Below are positions 43,115-51,922 of a stretch of 64,000 nucleotides of DNA, piece by piece (positions within the stretch are counted from its first letter, which is position 1; the number at the start of each line of letters is the position of its first letter). Source of the stretch: Microbacterium ginsengisoli (GTDB lineage Bacteria > Actinomycetota > Actinomycetes > Actinomycetales > Microbacteriaceae); assembly GCF_000956535.1 (NCBI RefSeq), contig NZ_JYIY01000072.1:27433-91432 (forward strand), written 5' to 3'. Made by a program: the position numbers and the translations under genes. The notes under the pieces were generated by a model. The model was not told the DNA's origin, did no database searches, and saw nothing but the letters and a program-made list of their open reading frames with translations.

Positions 43115-44260
43115 TTAGTTGCCGCCCTCCTTGAGGGTGACCGTGAGGGGAGTGAAGCCACTGCCCGTCACGTCCACGCCCTCGGCCTTCAATTCGTCCA
43201 GCGCCTTCTGCACGTACTCGTTCGAGTACGCCGTCGACGGCGGATCCTTCGTGATGATCGTCGAGCCGGTCTCGTTCTTCGTGTTGAGGGCGATGCCGAC
43301 CGTCTGGTCCCACTGGTTCTTGTTGATGATGCCGATTCCGCTCGTCGAAGGCCAGATCAGCTTGTTGACCTCGTTGGTCATCCACAGCTGGTGGCTGGTG
43401 CCGAGGGTGGACCCGGCCTGGGTCACGATGTCCGCCGCCTGCTGCGGGTTGTCGCGGGCGTAGATCCATCCCTCGATCGACGCCTTGATGAACTTCACCG
43501 CGGTGTCGGCGTACGCCGGGTCGCTCGAGAGCTTCGCGGTGTCGGCCCAGATGGCGTCCTGCAGCATCGCGGTGCCGTAGTCGTTCCAGTTGATGACGTT
43601 CAGGTCGCTCGGCTGGTACAGCTTGCCGGTGGCGGGGTTGATCGTCTCGAGCACCTGCGCGTACTCGTTGTACGTCATGGCCTGTGCCGCGTCGATGTCA
43701 CCGGACAGGAATCCGTTCATGTCGAACGCCTGCTGCACGAGGGTGATGTCCTTCGTGGTGTCGATTCCGGCCTTCTGCATGCCGGCGAACAGCTCCCACT
43801 CGTTGCCGTAGCCCCAGCTGCCGACCTTCTTGCCCTTGAGGTCGGCGGGCGTGGTGATGCCCTTGTCCTTGAAGGAGATCTGCGTGGTGCCCGAGCGCTC
43901 GAAGATCTGCGCGATGTCGGTGACGTTCGTGCCCTTCTCGATCGAGCCGAGCACCTTCGGCACCCAGGAGATCGCGAAGTCGGCGTCGCCGGAGGCGAGC
44001 ACGTCGATCGGCACCGTGTCGGTGCCGGCCTCCTTGATCGTGACGTCGAGGCCTTCCTTCTCGTAGAACCCCTGGGCGACGGCGGCGTAGTACCCCGCGA
44101 ACTGCGCCTGCGGAACCCACTGCAGCTGCAGGGTCACGTGGGTGAGTCCCGCGCTGCTGCTCGACGACGGGGTCGACGACGTGGAACACGCGCTCAGCGT
44201 GATCGCCGCGACGACGCCGGCGGCGCCGAGCGCCAGCATCCTTCGTGTGCTGTGCTTCAT
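43115..44260 (-). CDS. NMT1/THI5-like ABC transporter substrate-binding lipoprotein
   Basis: A 381-residue binding protein. The signal peptide MKHSTRRMLALGAAGVVAAITLSAC ends at a lipobox Cys25 and a Ser/Thr linker. The mature part reads VTLQLQWVPQAQFAGYYAAVAQGFYEKEGLDVTIKEAG, the NMT1/THI5 hallmark shared by binding proteins for pyrimidine precursors, sulfonates and riboflavin-like ligands. In this operon the ligand is probably a pyrimidine, dihydropyrimidine or hydantoin. Palindromic hairpins lie on both sides of the gene, separating it from permease and aminotransferase. Confidence 0.88.
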   Translation of the reverse strand: MKHSTRRMLALGAAGVVAAITLSACSTSSTPSSSSSAGLTHVTLQLQWVPQAQFAGYYAAVAQGFYEKEGLDVTIKEAGTDTVPIDVLASGDADFAISWVPKVLGSIEKGTNVTDIAQIFERSGTTQISFKDKGITTPADLKGKKVGSWGYGNEWELFAGMQKAGIDTTKDITLVQQAFDMNGFLSGDIDAAQAMTYNEYAQVLETINPATGKLYQPSDLNVINWNDYGTAMLQDAIWADTAKLSSDPAYADTAVKFIKASIEGWIYARDNPQQAADIVTQAGSTLGTSHQLWMTNEVNKLIWPSTSGIGIINKNQWDQTVGIALNTKNETGSTIITKDPPSTAYSNEYVQKALDELKAEGVDVTGSGFTPLTVTLKEGGN

Positions 44261-44338
44261 GGTGCTTCTCCTCTCGGTGGTGCATCGGTGGTGCTTCGGG
44301 TGTCCGTCGCGTGCTGCACGACGAAGAGGGACGGATGC

Positions 44339-44355
44339 CGCGGCCCGGGGCCGCG
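44339..44355. terminator. Hairpin after the second permease gene
   Basis: CGCGGCCC-G-GGGCCGCG is a perfect palindrome abutting the stop codon of the minus-strand permease gene and preceding the binding protein gene. It may stabilise or attenuate the transcript. Confidence 0.4.
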
Positions 44356-45123
44356 TCATCCGGTGGGTCTCAGGCGCGCCAGCGCGAGGGTCTCGAGCAG
44401 GGCGGTGGCGCAGTAGAACACGAGTCCGGTGACGATCGCGCCGAGCACGAACGCCCATGCCAGCGCGTAGTTGCTCGACGAGACCGCCGAGGTGATCGCC
44501 TTGCCGAGCCCTGAGACGGGCCCGCCGAAGTACTCGGCGACGAGGGCCGAGATCACCGCGAGCGACGAGGCGATGCGCACACCCGTGAACAGGAACGGCA
44601 CCGCACCCGGCACCGTCACGGTGCGTGCCGTCTGCCAGCGCCCCGCCGCGTAGGAGCGCAGCAGGTCGCGGTGCAGCGGGTCGACGGTGCGCAGCCCCCG
44701 CAGGGTGTTGACGTAGACGGGCACGAGCACGGCGATCGCCGCGATCATCTGGCGGCCGGTCTCGACGCTCGCCCCGAACATCGCGTAGAACACCGGTGCG
44801 AGAGCGACGATCGGGATGACCGACAGCGCCGTCACGACCGGGGCGCTCAGCTCGTCGAGCGGGCGCCACGCCGCGGCGAGCACCGCCAGCACGACTGCGA
44901 CGAGCGTGCCGACGACGAGGCCCACCAATGCGTTCGCGGCCGTGCCGAGACTCGCCTGCACGATGACGCCCGTGCTCGCCGCGAACTGGCCCGCGATCGT
45001 GAACGGTGCCGGCAGAGCCGAGCCTTTCGCGGGGAACGCCGTCACCAGCAGCTGCCAGACGAGCACCACGGCGATCCCGAAGACGATCGGGGCGAGCACG
45101 GTGCGCAGGCGCAGGGTGGTCAT
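44356..45123 (-). CDS. ABC transporter permease (SsuC/ThiX type), second copy
   Basis: A 255-residue BPD_transp_1 permease with about six helices. The cytoplasmic EAA-type loop reads LLRSYAAGRWQTARTVTVPGAVPFLFTGVRIASSLAVISALVAEYFG. It overlaps the ATPase gene in ATGA. The operon has two permeases with limited similarity, so the membrane part is probably a heterodimer. Confidence 0.9.
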   Translation of the reverse strand: MTTLRLRTVLAPIVFGIAVVLVWQLLVTAFPAKGSALPAPFTIAGQFAASTGVIVQASLGTAANALVGLVVGTLVAVVLAVLAAAWRPLDELSAPVVTALSVIPIVALAPVFYAMFGASVETGRQMIAAIAVLVPVYVNTLRGLRTVDPLHRDLLRSYAAGRWQTARTVTVPGAVPFLFTGVRIASSLAVISALVAEYFGGPVSGLGKAITSAVSSSNYALAWAFVLGAIVTGLVFYCATALLETLALARLRPTG

Positions 45124-45923
45124 CGGTTCTCGACGCCCTTCGCCCCCGCCGAGGGGGACCCGTGCAGGGCCTCGCGCACCGCGCTGACGCGCTCGAAGAA
45201 CGCCTCGTCCTCGCGCAGCTCCTCGGTGCGCTCACCGCGCAGATCCATCGTCAGGATCTCGCGGATGCGGCCTGGCCGCGGCGACATCACCACGACCCGG
45301 TCCGAGAGGAACACCGCCTCGGGGATCGAGTGGGTCACGAACACGACCGCGGCGCCCGTCTCCGCGCAGATGCGGGCGAGCTCGGTCTGCATCGTCTCGC
45401 GCGTCATCTCGTCGAGCGCACCGAACGGCTCGTCCATGAGCAGCAGCCGCGGCTTCTCGGCGAACGCGCGCGCGATCGCGACACGCTGCTGCATCCCGCC
45501 CGAGAGTTGGTCGGGGTGCCGGTCGGCGAAGTCGCCGAGGCCCACCAGCTCGATCAGCTCGTCGGCGCGCGCGCGGCGCTCGGCGCGCGGCATCCCGTGC
45601 AGCTCCATCGGCAGCTCGATGTTGCCCCGCACCGTGCGCCACGGCAGCAGCGCGGCCTTCTGGAACGCGATGCCGTAGTCCTGATCGAGGCGTGCCCGCG
45701 GCGCGGGCTTGCCGAACACCGTCAGCTCGCCCGCTGTCGGGGTGTCGAGATCGGCGATCAGACGCATGAGCGTCGACTTGCCGCATCCGCTCGGACCGAT
45801 CAGCGAGACGAACTCGCCGGCCGCCACCTCGAGGTCGATGCCCGAGAGGGCCTCGACCGTGCGTCCGCGTCCGGTGCGGAAGGTCTTGTCGACCCCGCGC
45901 ACGTGCACCGCGATCTCGGTCAT
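45120..45923 (-). CDS. ABC transporter ATP-binding protein (SsuB/ThiZ type)
   Basis: A 267-residue ATPase: Walker A GPSGCGKST, Q-loop FQKAALLPWRTVRGNIELP, signature LSGGMQQR, Walker B LLLMDEPFGALDEMTRE, switch His in VTHSIPEAVFLSDRV. This is the nitrate/sulfonate/taurine/HMP importer subfamily. Its ATG overlaps the stop of the first permease gene and its stop overlaps the second permease start, so all three are coupled. Confidence 0.93.
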   Translation of the reverse strand: MTEIAVHVRGVDKTFRTGRGRTVEALSGIDLEVAAGEFVSLIGPSGCGKSTLMRLIADLDTPTAGELTVFGKPAPRARLDQDYGIAFQKAALLPWRTVRGNIELPMELHGMPRAERRARADELIELVGLGDFADRHPDQLSGGMQQRVAIARAFAEKPRLLLMDEPFGALDEMTRETMQTELARICAETGAAVVFVTHSIPEAVFLSDRVVVMSPRPGRIREILTMDLRGERTEELREDEAFFERVSAVREALHGSPSAGAKGVENR

Positions 45924-46792
45924 GCCGACACCTCGTTTCGTCGGTAGCGCCGCAGCGCCAGGGAGAGGAGGGCGACCAGGCCCGCGGCGGCGAGGCCCAT
46001 CAGCACGGCGCCGAAGATCGGTGACCACTGCTTGGCCGGGTCGGCGCTGCCCGATGCCGCGAACTCGACGATCGCGCGGCCGATGCCGCCGCGCAGTCCG
46101 ATCGACACCTCGGCGACGATGGTGCCCACCACCGCATTGACCGCGGCCAGACGCAGGGCCGGGAGGAGGAACGGGATGCTGGCGGGCACCCGCACCGCGA
46201 GGAACGTGCGCCACCACCCCACCCCGTAGGCGCGCATCAGGTCGAGGTGCTCGGCGGTCGGCGACCCGAAGCCGCGCAGCGCCCCGATCGACACGGGGAA
46301 GAAGGCGAGGTAGCTCGCGATGAGCGCGACCGACATCCAGTCCTGCCACTCGAACCCGCCGGTGGAGAGCTGCGTGCCGATGCGACGCACGAGCGGTGCG
46401 AGCGCGATGAGCGGAACGGTCTGGCTGAGCACGACCCACGGCAGGAGCGCCGACTGCGCGGTGCGGAAGCGCTGCATGACGATCGCGATCGCGATGCCGA
46501 CCACGACACCCACGAGCCATCCGACGACGGCGATGCCGAAGCTGAACGACGCCGCCTGCAGCGTCGCGAGCCACAGAGCGGGCGAACCGGCAGCCCGCGT
46601 GACCGGCGACAGGGTCCGGTCGAGCATCGCGCCCAGGTGAGGCATCGCCAGGTCGGAGGTGCGCGGCAGCACTGTGATCCCCGCGATCACCACGCCGGTG
46701 TCGGGGGCGAGGGCCTTGTAGACCTCCCATGCGACGCCCACGAGCACCACCCCGGCGATACCGAGGAGGATCGGGCGCAGGCGGCGCATCAT
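45920..46792 (-). CDS. ABC transporter permease (SsuC/ThiX type), first copy
   Basis: A 290-residue permease with about six helices and the coupling loop DLMRAYGVGWWRTFLAVRVPASIPFLLPALRLAAVNAVVGTIVAEVSIG. Overlaps both the LLM oxidoreductase gene upstream and the ATPase gene downstream by 4 bp. Confidence 0.9.
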   Translation of the reverse strand: MMRRLRPILLGIAGVVLVGVAWEVYKALAPDTGVVIAGITVLPRTSDLAMPHLGAMLDRTLSPVTRAAGSPALWLATLQAASFSFGIAVVGWLVGVVVGIAIAIVMQRFRTAQSALLPWVVLSQTVPLIALAPLVRRIGTQLSTGGFEWQDWMSVALIASYLAFFPVSIGALRGFGSPTAEHLDLMRAYGVGWWRTFLAVRVPASIPFLLPALRLAAVNAVVGTIVAEVSIGLRGGIGRAIVEFAASGSADPAKQWSPIFGAVLMGLAAAGLVALLSLALRRYRRNEVSA

Positions 46793-47805
46793 CGCTTCGC
46801 GGTCACCTGGTCGGCGAGGGCGGGGATGACAGTCTCGCCGTACACCCGCATCGTCTCCTCCTTGTTGTCGTGCTGGAGGTAGCCCGCGAACTGCGTCACC
46901 CCGATGGCCCGCAGCTGCTCGAGCTTGGCGATGTGGTCCTCCGCGGTGCCGAGCAGGCAGAAACGGTCGACGATCTCGTCGGGCACGAAGTCGACGTGGT
47001 CGTTGTGCGCGCGGCCGTGCGAGTTGTAGTCGTAGCCTGTGCGTCCGGCGATGTAGTCCGTGAGCGCCGCCGGAACGTCGCCTTCAGTGCCGTACTTCGA
47101 GACGATGTCGGCGACGTGGTTGCCCACCATCCCGCCGAACCAGCGGCACTGATCGCGCATGTGCTCCCAGTCGTCGCCGATGTACATCGGCGCCGCGACG
47201 CAGAAGGCGATCGACTCGGGGTCGCGGCCGGCGGCGGCCGCGGCATCCTTCACGACCTTGATCATCCAGGCCGCGATGTCGACGTCCGCCAGCTGCAGGA
47301 TGAAGCCGTCGCCCACCTCGCCGGTGAGCTTCAGCGCCATCGGGCCGTAGGCCGCGACCCAGACATCGAGCTCCGAGCCGCGACTCCACGGGAACTGCAG
47401 GGTGGCGCCCTTGTACTCGACCGGGCGGGAGTTGGCGAGCTCGCGGATCACGTGGATCGACTCGCGCAGCTCCGACATGGTCACCGGCTTGCCGTTCGTG
47501 ACCCGCACCGCCGAGTCGCCGCGGCCGATGCCGCAGATCGTGCGGTTGCCGTACATCTCGTTCAGGGTCGCGAACACGCTCGCGGTGACGGTCCAGTCGC
47601 GGGTGGCGGGGTTGGTGACGAACGGGCCCACGACGATGCGCTTGGTCGCGTTCAGGATCGCCGAGTGGATGACATACGGCTCCTGCCAGAGCAGGTGCGA
47701 GTCGAAGGTCCACAGGTGGGAGAAGCCGTGCGCCTCGGCGAGCTGTGCGAGCTGCACCGTGCGGGCGGCGGGCGGGTTGGTCTGCAGGACGACGCCGAAA
47801 TCCAT
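46789..47805 (-). CDS. LLM-class flavin/F420-dependent oxidoreductase
   Basis: A 338-residue luciferase-like TIM-barrel enzyme: MDFGVVLQTNPPAARTVQLAQLAEAHGFSHLWTFDSHLLWQEPYVIHS, then GPFVTNPATRDWTVTASVFATLNEMYGNRTICGIGRGDSAVR. I recall an LLM family (TIGR03842, CPS_4043-like) that occurs next to dihydropyrimidinase genes, and this one fits. It could reduce or oxygenate a pyrimidine ring, supplying or bypassing the dihydropyrimidine step, but that is inference. Its stop overlaps the permease start and it begins 11 bp after the dihydropyrimidinase gene. Confidence 0.85.
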   Translation of the reverse strand: MDFGVVLQTNPPAARTVQLAQLAEAHGFSHLWTFDSHLLWQEPYVIHSAILNATKRIVVGPFVTNPATRDWTVTASVFATLNEMYGNRTICGIGRGDSAVRVTNGKPVTMSELRESIHVIRELANSRPVEYKGATLQFPWSRGSELDVWVAAYGPMALKLTGEVGDGFILQLADVDIAAWMIKVVKDAAAAAGRDPESIAFCVAAPMYIGDDWEHMRDQCRWFGGMVGNHVADIVSKYGTEGDVPAALTDYIAGRTGYDYNSHGRAHNDHVDFVPDEIVDRFCLLGTAEDHIAKLEQLRAIGVTQFAGYLQHDNKEETMRVYGETVIPALADQVTAKR

Positions 47806-47816
47806 GTGCCGCCCCC

Positions 47817-49253
47817 TCAGACCAGGTACTGGCTCAGGCCGCGCTTGATGTAGCGCCCGTCGCCCTTGCTGCCGAGGTAGGAGCCGCCGTCGACGACGAC
47901 CTTGCCGCGGGAGACGACCGTGTCGACGTGTCCGTCGATCTCGAACCCCTCCCAGGCCGAGTAGTCCATGTTCATGTGGTGGGTCTTCCCCACCCCGATC
48001 GAGGTGTGGCCGTTCGGGTCGTAGACCACGACATCGCCGTCGGCGCCGGGCTGGATGACGCCCTTCTTGCCGTACATGCCGAACATGCGCGCCGGTGTGG
48101 TGCTGGTGAGCTCGACCCAGCGGGGGAGGGTGATCTGACCCGACACGAACCCCTGGTACATGAGGTCCATGCGGTGCTCGACCGATCCGATCCCGTTGGG
48201 GATCTTCGCGAAGTTGCCGATGCCCATGTCCTTCTGGTCCTTCATGCAGAACGGGCAGTGGTCGGTCGAGACCATCTGGATGTCGTTCGTGCGCAGGCTC
48301 TGCCACATGTGGTGCTGGTGACCCTCGTGCTTCGAGCGCAGCGGAGTCGAGCACACCCACTTCGCGCCCTCGAAGTCGCCCCACTCCTCGCTGACGGCGC
48401 CGAGCTGGTCCTCGAGCGAGAGGTAGAGGTACTGCGGGCAGGTCTCGCCGAACACGTTGAGGCCGCGGTCGCGGGCGGCGGCGATCTGCTCGACGGCCTG
48501 CTTGGCGCTCACGTGCACGACGTAGAGCGGCGCACCGGTCAGGTCGGCGATCATGATCGCGCGGTGGGTGGCTTCCTCCTCGGCCTGCCACGGCCGGCTG
48601 ATGCCGTGGTAGTACGGGGTGGTCTTCCCGGCCTCGAGCGCCTGCTGCACGAGCACGTCGATGATCGCGCCGTTCTCGGCGTGCATCATCATCATCGCGC
48701 CGTTGTCGGCGCCCTTCTGGAACGCCCGCAGGATCTGCCCGTCGTCCGAGAGGAAGACGCCCTTGTAGGCCATGAAGAGCTTGAAGGATGTCACGCCCTC
48801 GGTGATCAGCTCGTCCATCGCGGTCAGCGACGAGTCCTGCACGTCGGAGAGGATCTGGTGGAACCCGTAGTCGATCGCGCAGTTGCCGGCGGCCTTCTCG
48901 TGCCACGCGTGGTACTGCTCGAGGATGTTCTGCTCGGGGTACTGCACGACGAAGTCGACGATGCTCGTCGTGCCGCCGATCGCGGCGGCACGGGTGCCGG
49001 TCTCGAAGGTGTCGCTGGCGAAGGTGCCGCCGAAGGGCATCTCCATGTGGGTGTGGGCGTCGATGCCGCCGGGGATGACGTACTTGCCGGTCGCGTCGAC
49101 GACGGTGTCGACCGAGCGGGCGAGGTCGTGCCCGAGCAGTGTCGAGCCGGGCGCGAGCACCGCGACGATGGTCTCGCCGTCGATGAGCACGTCGGCGTCG
49201 CCCGTGCCGGTCGCGTTGACGACGGTGCCGCCGGTGATGAGGGTCGTGGCCAT
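47817..49253 (-). CDS. hydA: Dihydropyrimidinase / D-hydantoinase
   Basis: A 478-residue cyclic amidohydrolase. H67-T-H69 in GGIDAHTHMEM bind the alpha zinc, K158 in TSFKLFMAYKG is the lysine expected to be carboxylated, and further ligands lie in MMMHAENG, YVVHVSAKQAVEQI and STDHCPFC (catalytic Asp). It opens the ring of 5,6-dihydrouracil or a hydantoin to the N-carbamoyl product used by the nitrilase-like enzyme encoded just upstream. Length is typical. Confidence 0.93.
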   Translation of the reverse strand: MATTLITGGTVVNATGTGDADVLIDGETIVAVLAPGSTLLGHDLARSVDTVVDATGKYVIPGGIDAHTHMEMPFGGTFASDTFETGTRAAAIGGTTSIVDFVVQYPEQNILEQYHAWHEKAAGNCAIDYGFHQILSDVQDSSLTAMDELITEGVTSFKLFMAYKGVFLSDDGQILRAFQKGADNGAMMMMHAENGAIIDVLVQQALEAGKTTPYYHGISRPWQAEEEATHRAIMIADLTGAPLYVVHVSAKQAVEQIAAARDRGLNVFGETCPQYLYLSLEDQLGAVSEEWGDFEGAKWVCSTPLRSKHEGHQHHMWQSLRTNDIQMVSTDHCPFCMKDQKDMGIGNFAKIPNGIGSVEHRMDLMYQGFVSGQITLPRWVELTSTTPARMFGMYGKKGVIQPGADGDVVVYDPNGHTSIGVGKTHHMNMDYSAWEGFEIDGHVDTVVSRGKVVVDGGSYLGSKGDGRYIKRGLSQYLV

Positions 49254-49297
49254 GGGTCGCTCCTGTCGAATCGGATGCCGCTGCGCGCCGGTCGGGC

Positions 49298-50146
49298 TCA
49301 GGGAGCCGTGATCTCGTCGTAGGTGTCGGGGCGGCGGTCGCGGAAGAACTGCCAGTCGTCGCGCATCTCCTGCACGAGGTCCATGTCGAGGTCGCGGATG
49401 AGGATCTCCTCGGACTCGCCCGAGCCGAGCGCGCCGACGTAGTTGCCGCGCGGGTCGACGATCTGGCTGGTGCCGTAGAAGGTGACCGCCTCGTCGCCGT
49501 ACTCGTTGTCCTCGCGGCCGACACGGTTGGGGGCGAGGACGAAGTAGCCGTTCGCGACCGCCGCGGCGGGCTGCTCGATCTCCCAGAGGCGGTTCGAGAG
49601 GCCGGGCTTGGTGGCGTTGGGGTTGAAGGCGAGGTGGGCGCCGTTGAGGCCGAGCTCGCGCCAGCCCTCGGGGAAGTGCCGGTCGTAGCAGATCACCACG
49701 CCGACCTTGCCGACGGCGGTGTCGAAGACCGGGTAGCCGAGGTTGCCCGGACGGAAGTAGAACTTCTCCCAGAACTTCTCGACGTGGGGGATGTGGTTCT
49801 TGCGGTACTTGCCGACGATGGTGCCGTCGGCGTCGACGACGACGGCGGTGTTGTAGTAGACGCCGGTCTGCTCCTCCTCGTAGATCGGGAGGATCATGAC
49901 CATGCTCAGCTCCCTGGCGAGCGCGGCGAAGCGCTGCACGATGGGGCCGTCGGCAGGCTCCGCGTACCGGTAGTACTTCTTGTCCTGCGTGATGCCGAAG
50001 TAGGGGCCGTAGAAGAGCTCTTGGAAGCAGATGACCTGCGCTCCCTGGGCCGCGGCATCCCGGGCGAACTGCTCGTGCTTGTCGAGCATCGATGCCTTGT
50101 CGCCCGTCCAGGTGGTCTGCGTGATGGCCGCGCGTACCGTCGTCAT
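49298..50146 (-). CDS. Nitrilase-superfamily N-carbamoyl amidohydrolase (beta-ureidopropionase-like)
   Basis: A 282-residue carbon-nitrogen hydrolase with catalytic triad E43 (CFQELFYGPYFG), K116 (GKYRKNHIPH) and C153 (VVICYDRHFPEGWRELGLNGAHLAFNP). The FYGPYF and HFPEGWR segments resemble beta-ureidopropionase and plant N-carbamoylputrescine amidase. In this operon it should hydrolyse N-carbamoyl-beta-alanine to beta-alanine, CO2 and ammonia. It is the promoter-proximal gene; ATG 50146 has GGAGG six bases upstream. Confidence 0.9.
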   Translation of the reverse strand: MTTVRAAITQTTWTGDKASMLDKHEQFARDAAAQGAQVICFQELFYGPYFGITQDKKYYRYAEPADGPIVQRFAALARELSMVMILPIYEEEQTGVYYNTAVVVDADGTIVGKYRKNHIPHVEKFWEKFYFRPGNLGYPVFDTAVGKVGVVICYDRHFPEGWRELGLNGAHLAFNPNATKPGLSNRLWEIEQPAAAVANGYFVLAPNRVGREDNEYGDEAVTFYGTSQIVDPRGNYVGALGSGESEEILIRDLDMDLVQEMRDDWQFFRDRRPDTYDEITAP

Positions 50147-50227
50147 GTTCGCCTCCGTCGACGTCTGTGCACCCGCGCAGCGATCACCGCTGACGGGGTG
50201 CGACGGACGCGCCGGCGGGGTCATCCC

Positions 50228-50252
50228 GTTCTGTTACTGTTCTGCTTGAACA
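50228..50252. promoter_or_regulatory. MocR-type operator candidate
   Basis: GTTCTG occurs at 50228 and again 11 bp on at 50239, and the second copy is part of the perfect palindrome TGTTC-TGCTT-GAACA (50238-50252). It is the only A/T-richer stretch in the divergent gap between the catabolic operon and the MocR gene. Confidence 0.5.
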
Positions 50253-50313
50253 TTTCTCTTCGGTTTCCCGCTGTGACGCATCCGTAAATCTCGTGCGCCG
50301 GGAAGGACATCGG

Positions 50314-51660
50314 ATGCCGCGCCTCGCCGCCCTCGCGAACCTCGCCGAGCGCACGCCGCGCGCGATCGCCGCAGAGATCGCCCGCCTGGTCACGGAGGGT
50401 GCTCTCGCCCCGGGCGAGCGGCTGCCGACGGTGCGCGAGGTGGCATCGGATCTCGGAGTGTCGGCCGGCACGGTGAGCGCCGCATGGCACGCGCTCTCAG
50501 GTGCCGGGGTCATCGTCTCGCGCGGGCGGGCGGGCTCGTTCGTGCGGGTCGATCGCGCCGGCTGGCTGAGCCCCCGGGTGCAGGATCTCGCCGCTGCGCC
50601 CCTCGAGACGCGGCTCGACCTCTCGCTCGGCACGCCCGATCCCGCCCTGCTGCCGCCGCTCGAGGCGGCGTTCTCGCGGGTGTCGCCCCGAGCCGACACC
50701 GGCCGCTACCACGACCTGCCGGTGCTGCCCGAGCTCGGTACCCTCTTCGCCGAGACCTGGCCGTCGCCCGCCGAGACGATCACCGTCGTCGATGGGGCGC
50801 TGGACGGCATCGCCCGCACCCTCGAGCAGGTCGTGCGCTTCGGGGACCGGGTCGCCGTCGAGTCGCCCGGGTTCCCGTACTTCTTCGATCTGCTCGAGGC
50901 GCTGGGCGCCGAGGCGGTCCCGCTCGAGCTCGATGCCCTGGGCGTCACGCCGGCGTCGCTGCAGCGCGCACTCGTGCGGCGACCGAGCGCGGTCATCCTG
51001 CAGCCACGGGCCCAGAACCCCACCGGCGCGTCGATGGACGCCGAACGTGCCCGCGCGCTCGCGCGCGTGATGCGCGCCGCTCCCGGCGGCGACCGCGTCG
51101 TCGTGATCGAGGACGACCACTCCGGTCTCATCTGCTCGGCGCCCGATGTGACCCTCGCCCGGTGGATCCCGGGTCAGGTCGTGCACGTGCGCAGCTTCTC
51201 GAAGTCGCACGGGCCCGACCTGCGCATCGCCGCGCTCGGCGGGCCGGCGCACATCGTCGAGCGGGTGGTCTCGCGACGCATGCTCGGCCCGGGGTGGACG
51301 TCGCGGCTGCTGCAGACGGTGCTGCTCGGCCTCCTCACCGACGACGGCGCCGTCGCGCGCGTGCGCACCGCCCGTCTCGTCTACCGCGACCGGGTCGACC
51401 GCCTCGCGGTCGCGCTGCGCAAACGCGGCATCGACGTCGGCGACCCCGACGGAATCAACCTCTGGCTCCCCGTCGTCTCCGAGCGCGCGGCCCTCGTGAG
51501 GCTGGCCGCCGCGGGCATCGCGGTGGCGGCCGGGTCGCCGTTCGTGATGGGCGAGCCGCCCGAGGCGCACGTGCGGGTGACGGCCGGGCTCGCGGCATCC
51601 AATGTGCTCGGCATCGCCGACGCGCTCGCTGACGCGGCCGTCGCCCCGCCGCTCACCTGA
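50314..51660 (+). CDS. MocR-type GntR regulator with aminotransferase domain
   Basis: A 448-residue fusion. Residues 15-75 form a GntR winged helix (ALAPGERLPTVREVASDLGVSAGTVSAAWHALSGAGVI) and residues 95-440 form a class I aminotransferase-like domain with NPTGASMDAERARAL and SFSKSHGPDLRIAALGG, the latter with the PLP lysine. Such regulators use PLP and an amine as effectors. Divergent from the pyrimidine/hydantoin operon, it probably activates or represses it in response to beta-alanine or a related amine. ATG 50314 has GGAAGGA upstream. Confidence 0.9.
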   Translation: MPRLAALANLAERTPRAIAAEIARLVTEGALAPGERLPTVREVASDLGVSAGTVSAAWHALSGAGVIVSRGRAGSFVRVDRAGWLSPRVQDLAAAPLETRLDLSLGTPDPALLPPLEAAFSRVSPRADTGRYHDLPVLPELGTLFAETWPSPAETITVVDGALDGIARTLEQVVRFGDRVAVESPGFPYFFDLLEALGAEAVPLELDALGVTPASLQRALVRRPSAVILQPRAQNPTGASMDAERARALARVMRAAPGGDRVVVIEDDHSGLICSAPDVTLARWIPGQVVHVRSFSKSHGPDLRIAALGGPAHIVERVVSRRMLGPGWTSRLLQTVLLGLLTDDGAVARVRTARLVYRDRVDRLAVALRKRGIDVGDPDGINLWLPVVSERAALVRLAAAGIAVAAGSPFVMGEPPEAHVRVTAGLAASNVLGIADALADAAVAPPLT

Positions 51661-51731
51661 CCGGCGCGCGGCCCGGCGGCTCCCATCCCACCCGCCGCGC
51701 GCCCGTCGGTGGTTCCCACCCCACCCGCCGC

Positions 51732-51813
51732 GCGCACCGTCGGAACTTTTGGCCGCCACGCCGTGCTGTGGCATCCGCCTGCGGCGTGTCAGGCAGAAGT
51801 TCCGACAGTGCGC
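51732..51813. repeat. 82-bp inverted-repeat element, copy 2
   Basis: Ends GCGCACCGTCGGAACTT and AAGTTCCGACAGTGCGC are inverted repeats matching at 16 of 17 positions. The interior includes TTGGCCGCCACGCC and TGGCATCCGCC. It lies in the 262-bp gap between the MocR gene and the sensor kinase gene. Confidence 0.9.
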
Positions 51814-51910
51814 GGCGAGTCGGCGGGCGACGCGGAGGCGGGTGCGCTGCGACGAAAGTGGCCGCACCCGAATACACCCCGAGACGGATGCCGCGTCCGG
51901 CCGCCTCCCG

Positions 51911-51916
51911 TAGCGT
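51911..51916 (+). promoter_or_regulatory. -10 box TAGCGT, leaderless start
   Basis: TAGCGT ends six bases before the GTG at 51923 of the sensor kinase gene. Confidence 0.5.
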
Positions 51917-51922
51917 GAGACG

